From NCBI GenBank assembly GCA_019914945.1, contig CM034103.1, forward strand, positions 1,736,001-1,800,000: a stretch of 64,000 nucleotides of DNA. The letters run 5' to 3'. The position numbers and the translations under genes are program-made. This DNA is from Typha latifolia (Eukaryota > Streptophyta > Magnoliopsida > Poales > Typhaceae). The notes beneath the pieces were generated by a model, which was given only the letters and a program-made list of their open reading frames with translations, ran no database searches and was not told the DNA's origin. Positions 59,454-64,000 of the stretch are shown piece by piece (within the stretch, counting starts at the first letter, position 1; each line of letters opens with the position of its first letter).

Positions 59454-60176
59454 ATGGCTTCTTACGAATCTTACCTGATTGCAGTCTTCCTAATGGCTCT
59501 CAGCATATCAGCATCAGCTATCCCCGAGGCTCCATCAAGTAGCAGCGACATTGTCATGGCAATGCAGGAGATGCAGCAGGCGAACTATTTCACTTTTGTA
59601 ATGCTGATCAATATGGTGGAAGAGAAAATTCCACCAAACACCACTTTCCTGATGCCCAGTGATAGGATGCTGTCAAGAACCTCCATCCCTGAGAACCAAG
59701 TGATGGAGTTCTTACTTAGGCATTCAATCCCTTCGCCTTTGCTCTTTGACGATATTAAACGTCTTCCAAATGGAACGCTTCTTCCTGCATATCAGTCAAA
59801 CTATATGATCAGAATAACTAACAAAGGCAGGAAAAGGTTTTTCTGCAATAATGTCCATCTAGTAAGCCCAGATATCTGCACTGCAGGAGACTCATTCAGG
59901 TGCCATGGAATACATGGAGTTCTAAGGAGAGTAATGCCCGCAAGAGCTATCCAGCCCACCTGCTTTCATCCAGCACCACCTACAGCGTTGCAGCCATTGC
60001 CGGCTCCGATTCAACCTCCACCTTCTTCACACCTCCCAGGCATGGCTCCTGCCATAAGTCCACCACCAGGAGCATCTGAAGACAATCCTCAACTGTCATC
60101 TTCTACTATTCTCCAATTCAGAGGATTATATGCCACAATAGTATCTTTCCTGATCTTCTCGGTAACAAAATTCTGA
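59454..60176 (+). CDS. FAS1 (fasciclin-like) domain protein, secreted
   Basis: A single-exon frame of 240 residues. An N-terminal signal peptide (residues 1 to about 22, LIAVFLMALSISASA) is followed by one FAS1 domain at about 35-160: NYFTFVMLINMVEEKIPPNT, the H1-type motif TTFLMPSD, FLLRHSIPSPL in the place of the central YH region, and the H2-type end HGIHGVLRRVMP. A Pro-rich arabinogalactan-like segment follows (PAPPTALQPLPAPIQPPPSS), then a hydrophobic C-terminus (LYATIVSFLIFSVTKF) which could be a GPI-attachment signal. FAS1 proteins of plants sit at the plasma membrane or wall and act in adhesion and wall growth. It is shorter than typical FLA proteins and belongs to the small single-FAS1 group. 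The H1 and H2 motifs are present but poorly conserved, so binding activity is uncertain. Confidence 0.85.
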   Translation: MASYESYLIAVFLMALSISASAIPEAPSSSSDIVMAMQEMQQANYFTFVMLINMVEEKIPPNTTFLMPSDRMLSRTSIPENQVMEFLLRHSIPSPLLFDDIKRLPNGTLLPAYQSNYMIRITNKGRKRFFCNNVHLVSPDICTAGDSFRCHGIHGVLRRVMPARAIQPTCFHPAPPTALQPLPAPIQPPPSSHLPGMAPAISPPPGASEDNPQLSSSTILQFRGLYATIVSFLIFSVTKF

Positions 60177-62418
60177 ATTTACTACCAAGCTTCTTATTAG
60201 AGAGTTTTTTGAAAGAAAACTCTTAGGAATATCTGCCTTATATCCTTTCTGTGACCTTTTCTATGTATGATTATCTTCCAACATATTTATTATATGCATG
60301 ACATCTTGATTCCAGCATTTTTTTTTAAAACTTCAATTTAAGTCACACAACCTCCATTTAACATGATGATGACAATCCAAGTCTCGACTACCTTTAGTGG
60401 CATACCTCGTATCTGTTTCGGACTCATTTATTTCAATAATCCATGTCAAATAATTCTCCACCAGCCTTCCTATAAAAGATTGAAAGTGTATATTATTCTG
60501 CAGGGTTAACGTGACAAACTTTATGGAGTAAATCCAGAACTAAATAAACTTTCAAGGGACCCATGTCCACTATAGCTTTACAGATAAAGGGAAAAGGTCT
60601 AAATCACGGTTGGACAAGAAAGCTTTGAAAACTATACCTGAGATGAGAAGTGCAGCATTCGCTAGAATAACTCCACGATCAAGAAAATGTTGTTCAAGGG
60701 CAGCTGAGTAGCTGCCTATTAACTTCATTCTTTTCCCTAGTATTCTCAAACCCCCCAACCAAATAAGAGTAGATAGAATACAATTAAATTTAGGAAGTAA
60801 CAACTTTTGATATGGTCAACAAAAAATGGAAGTGGAGGGAGTTCTTCAAGCCAGTGGGTTACAAGAATTATATGCTATACTAAGTTAAATAATAGTAACA
60901 ATTGGCCTCTCTTCAAGTAGATATGGCACCGAGTGCTACTGAGATACAAGTAGGTAAGGTGAAAGTCATTGGAGATATCACAACAGAGAAGGTGTGCAGT
61001 GGCCGGTGGATCATAACCCTACACTGACTACTGACTATTTTATCTTGCTATTACGATAATTGTATATTATCTAAAAATAGTTGCATAAGCACAAGAAATT
61101 ATATCATTTTATCTAAGAACCACTCCTGCGCATAATTGGTGGACATAATCTGGAAGATCTGCACGCAATTAATTCTTACATACCAGTCATTAGCACATCA
61201 ATCATTGCAAGTACAGCATGATGGGATGATAATTTTTATGGTCATTGATGAAATCTCTATGTTGTCCTTCCTGGTTCCTCACTTGAGGTCCAGAATCTAA
61301 ATTCCCATGTCACTCTTTGCTGAGAAGGGAGGCATCCTACCAGTTAATCTTTGTTCCTTCACTTCTAGAGCCTCAGCTGATCAAAGTTTTTTTCATTTAA
61401 TCAATTAATGCCATGACCTAACACAAAATATGCACTTGGAAGCAAAGTTCTGTCTAATGCTAATAACATTAGTAACAATTATTTTACATTGATGAGCTTT
61501 CCATTCCTTACATGTTGGCAAAGTTTCCAAATTTGAAGTGCTTGTAGACATAGTATGTTCCAAAGGGCATGAAAACACTACTAAATTGCATCTGAAATAC
61601 TCTCTTTTAGTTTGAGGAAAAACAGAGGGAAAAGAAAAGAAAAACTCTTCAGATGACAAGGTTGACATCTAAGGTTTGATTGTTAACTAATATAAGCATT
61701 CTTCTCTCACACCTTTCAAATATGAGGTTCGACTTTCATTGTAGGCCTATATTAGAATAATCTGTCAGCACATCACTTGGCCAAAAGATTAGCCAGAAAA
61801 AAAAAATATTTGACAATTTTCGACACTTTTCCAAGTTTTAGCTTTAAAATTAATTAAACTTGGTGACTGAAAAGGTTATCGATTATCAATAAGGAGTATG
61901 AACTGTCAGACTGACGACTCCAAATGTCAGCAATTTTGTGTAGAAAGAAACTGATCTTAGTAAAACCCTTAGTTGATAAATAGTTATCTCGGCAATCAAG
62001 CAGGAAATGAGTCTGCATTCACCTTAGTTGACCATAACACTGGACTTAAGCAAATTGACTTAAAAAATCACATCCTTTTATAGCCATACTAGCCAAAATC
62101 AGCAATGCAGGAAAGATGTCTCTCTATGAGGAGCAAGAGCCCTAAAATACTGAGGAATGAGCGATAATGAGGAACTAAATAACACTCATATTCTACAAAA
62201 GAATCTAGATCGATACAGGAATAAGCTTACCAATTTAAAGGTCAAAAACCATGCATATGTCCCAAAGATCTGCTAATCTGCTATAGTTTGCTAGCAAATA
62301 CAGAAAGTCAGCAATACAAAACCTTATCATCAGCTCAGATAGAGCCTGAAAATCTCGCCTGCTACAAACAACACTTTCTCCTTTCCCTCTCAAGAACCCA
62401 AGAAGAGTAAAGTAGCCA
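60177..62418. other. Spacer and 3' region of the J-protein gene
   Basis: No protein gene is supported. A 91-nt minus-strand segment (60728-60638) starts with ATG, stays open and ends in a consensus donor (CAG-GTATAG). It could be part of a non-coding or antisense transcript or of the extended 3' untranslated region of the J-protein gene. TTTTTT and AAAAAA runs occur near 60320 and 61800. Confidence 0.4.
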
Positions 62419-63984
62419 CTATCTATCCCATGCAATAGAAAGCAGTGCTGGAGGAAGTGAAGCTGGATCAAGCTCCCAGGACTCTCTTGGCAGATTCATT
62501 CCCTCTGTTTCAGAAAGCTTCCTCGCAGGAATCTGATGTGAGAAGAGCCTAACATCATCTTTCTCAAGCCACCTAATAGCATGGCAACCGATTGCCTGCC
62601 TCTTAAATATAGTCTTGTACCCTTCCACCTTCTCAAGATACCCCATGCTCAATCCATGCATCTCGCTGTAACTCGTGAGGAATACAACAATGTCATAATG
62701 CCTCCCCTCCTCTGCTCCCCCTACACTTTGCTCCCCGTATAACGCCCAAACCGACCCCTTCTTCGGGTAGATCCTGTACAGATCCCTTGCCGCCCTCTCG
62801 CACTCAACCAAATGAGAGAACATATTCACCGAATCAACATCAACCTTTCTTCCGACCTTGAACCGCCCACATGAAATGTGCAATCCCGAATTCTCTAACA
62901 GCAGCACAGACTCATCCCCCTGGTTCTGAATATCCAACCAGCTCATCCTCACCCTAAAGGGACTTGTAGAAAACACCTCTTCGATCAAACCATAATGCCG
63001 GGGCATTCCGTCATCATCATCATAAATCGCCCACACCTGCCCTTTCTTAAAGCTCTTCTCCGTCCGATCCTTGTCAAAGTCGTAGAAATCTGAGTCCTCC
63101 ACCGCCATTAGTCCCAAGTCATCATCAACTTCTTTCTCCTCCTCCTTCACACGAAGCAAAACCTTATCTTTACCCTTCTCCTTCTCCTTCTCCTTCTCCT
63201 TCCCCTTATCCTTCACTTTTATAAGCTCCAACTGCATCTGAGCCAGAGTCTTCTCCGGCCGACTCGGCCGGGCTTTCTTGGTAAACCGCGAGATCCTCGG
63301 CCGAGAACTAGATCGCAACCTAGTAGTAACCCTAACCCTAGCGCTAGCCCTGTCGCTATCCAATTTGTCATCGTCACCAGGAGGGGTGGGAACCTCGACG
63401 GCGAGGAAGCTCTTGGAGCAACTAGGGCAGACGAGGCGGTAGCCGACGTACCTGCGGTCGAACTCGTGGAGGAGGCGGCACGTGGCACAGGCGGTCCAGA
63501 AGGTGGGGCTGGAGTTGCGGCGGAGGCGGAGGTCGAGGTCGCGCTTGAGGGAGCGGTCGGACAGGAAGCGGAAGGAGTCGGCGACACGCTTGAAGGCCTC
63601 CTCGGCGGCAACGGAGGAGGAGGACTTGTCGGGGTGGAGGGCAAGGGAAAGGGACTTGTACTGGCGACGGATGGAGGAGAAGGGAGAGAAGGGAGGGAGG
63701 CGGAGGACGGCGTAGTGGTCGGAGGGGGAGGCGCGGAGGATCTTGAGGGCGGTGACCATCTGGGAGGCCCTGGCAACGGAGGGGTAGAGGCGCGCCGCGC
63801 GCTTCGCGTGCTTGAGAGCGGAGGCAAGGGAGGACGATCGGAGCTTGGATTCTGCGAGGGAGAGGAGGCGGAGCGCCTCCGACTCCGAGGAGGAGGGGGA
63901 GGGCGGTGGCACTTCCTCCTTTGGCGGTGGAGCCACCGTGGCAGGTGACTCCGGCATCGGCTGAGGAGCGGACTCGTCGGCCAT
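62419..63984 (-). CDS. J-domain (DnaJ) protein with DUF3444 region
   Basis: A single-exon frame of 521 residues. Residues about 89-155 form a J domain: YAVLRLPPFS, the HPD tripeptide at 117-119, and FKRVADSFRFLSDRSLKRDL. The HPD loop stimulates Hsp70 ATPase. A zinc-ribbon-like region follows, with CATC (166-169) and CPSC (186-189). A basic linker and a Lys/Glu repeat at about 258-273 (KDKGKEKEKEKEKGKDK) lead to the DUF3444 region at about 310-515 (KGQVWAIYDDDDGMPRHYGL, ..VRMSWL, ..KKGSVWALYG, ..YEKVEGYKTIF). This order is typical of a large plant J-protein group, of which some members are nuclear; biological roles are poorly known. Start MADESAPQ is the first Met and lies 17 bases from the window edge. 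The GC-rich 5' third gives several spurious frames on both strands. Confidence 0.93.
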   Translation of the reverse strand: MADESAPQPMPESPATVAPPPKEEVPPPSPSSSESEALRLLSLAESKLRSSSLASALKHAKRAARLYPSVARASQMVTALKILRASPSDHYAVLRLPPFSPFSSIRRQYKSLSLALHPDKSSSSVAAEEAFKRVADSFRFLSDRSLKRDLDLRLRRNSSPTFWTACATCRLLHEFDRRYVGYRLVCPSCSKSFLAVEVPTPPGDDDKLDSDRASARVRVTTRLRSSSRPRISRFTKKARPSRPEKTLAQMQLELIKVKDKGKEKEKEKEKGKDKVLLRVKEEEKEVDDDLGLMAVEDSDFYDFDKDRTEKSFKKGQVWAIYDDDDGMPRHYGLIEEVFSTSPFRVRMSWLDIQNQGDESVLLLENSGLHISCGRFKVGRKVDVDSVNMFSHLVECERAARDLYRIYPKKGSVWALYGEQSVGGAEEGRHYDIVVFLTSYSEMHGLSMGYLEKVEGYKTIFKRQAIGCHAIRWLEKDDVRLFSHQIPARKLSETEGMNLPRESWELDPASLPPALLSIAWDR

Positions 63985-64000
63985 GGCGGTGGTGGTAGGG

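Noticed and set aside
63219..63948. Long open frames on both strands (202 and 160 codons) over the J-protein 5' third
   Set aside because: Shadows of the real frame in GC-rich sequence, with biased composition and no domain.
1..64000. CRISPR arrays, bacterial operons, viral genes, toxin genes
   Set aside because: No regularly spaced repeats, ribosome-binding-site-led gene strings or viral or toxin coding sequence were seen; the only mobile-element traces are decayed LTR-like fragments.

Overview
This window is a piece of a flowering-plant nuclear genome, most likely a monocot outside the grasses. Evidence: every protein gene is a plant family, most are split by GT-AG introns, intergenic DNA is strongly AT-rich with many dinucleotide repeats, and exons rise in GC towards gene starts (nucleosidase exon 1, PPR, J-protein). 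The species assignment is inference; no plastid, mitochondrial or bacterial segment was seen.

Layout, left to right. 1-63: last codons of a plus-strand gene that enters from the left. 1299-1386: elongator tRNA-Met with a 14-nt intron. 1669-3337 (-): broken VTT/SNARE-associated-Golgi membrane protein gene, read as a pseudogene. 7940-9072 (-): R2R3-MYB transcription factor. 9073-15900: gene-free, AT-rich, with a possible decayed LTR. 15901-15972 (-): tRNA-Asp(GTC). 16366-19725 (-): RRM protein of the BPA1 (binding partner of ACD11) type. 20962-21035 (+): tRNA-Val(AAC). 21839-29132 (-): eight-exon 5'-methylthioadenosine nucleosidase. 30669-32370 (-): xyloglucan endotransglucosylase/hydrolase of the XTH30 type. 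36668-39732 (+): KANADI-type GARP factor. 43599-47163 (+): bark-storage-protein-like member of the nucleoside phosphorylase superfamily. 48965-50722 (-): PPR protein with a C-terminal E-like region. 52809-57283 (+): cellulose synthase-like D. 59454-60176 (+): FAS1-domain secreted protein. 62419-63984 (-): J-domain protein with a DUF3444 region.

These are independent nuclear genes with their own promoters, not an operon. Loose themes are cell wall and surface growth (XTH, CSLD, FAS1 protein and perhaps the MYB), methylthioadenosine salvage (nucleosidase), membrane-associated cell-death signalling (BPA1-like) and organ polarity (KANADI). Exon boundaries were set by hand from homology, reading-frame continuity and GT-AG signals. 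In all nine intact split genes the chosen exons join in frame to one open reading frame, which is the main support for the models.

I did not find a clearly new biological system. The items most worth a second look are the VTT pseudogene, with its self-compensating pair of indels in exon 1, several diverged local tandem duplications, a GC island with a perfect inverted repeat, a cluster of GGCCCA motifs with no gene beside it, and a chain of consensus splice signals antisense to the FAS1 gene.
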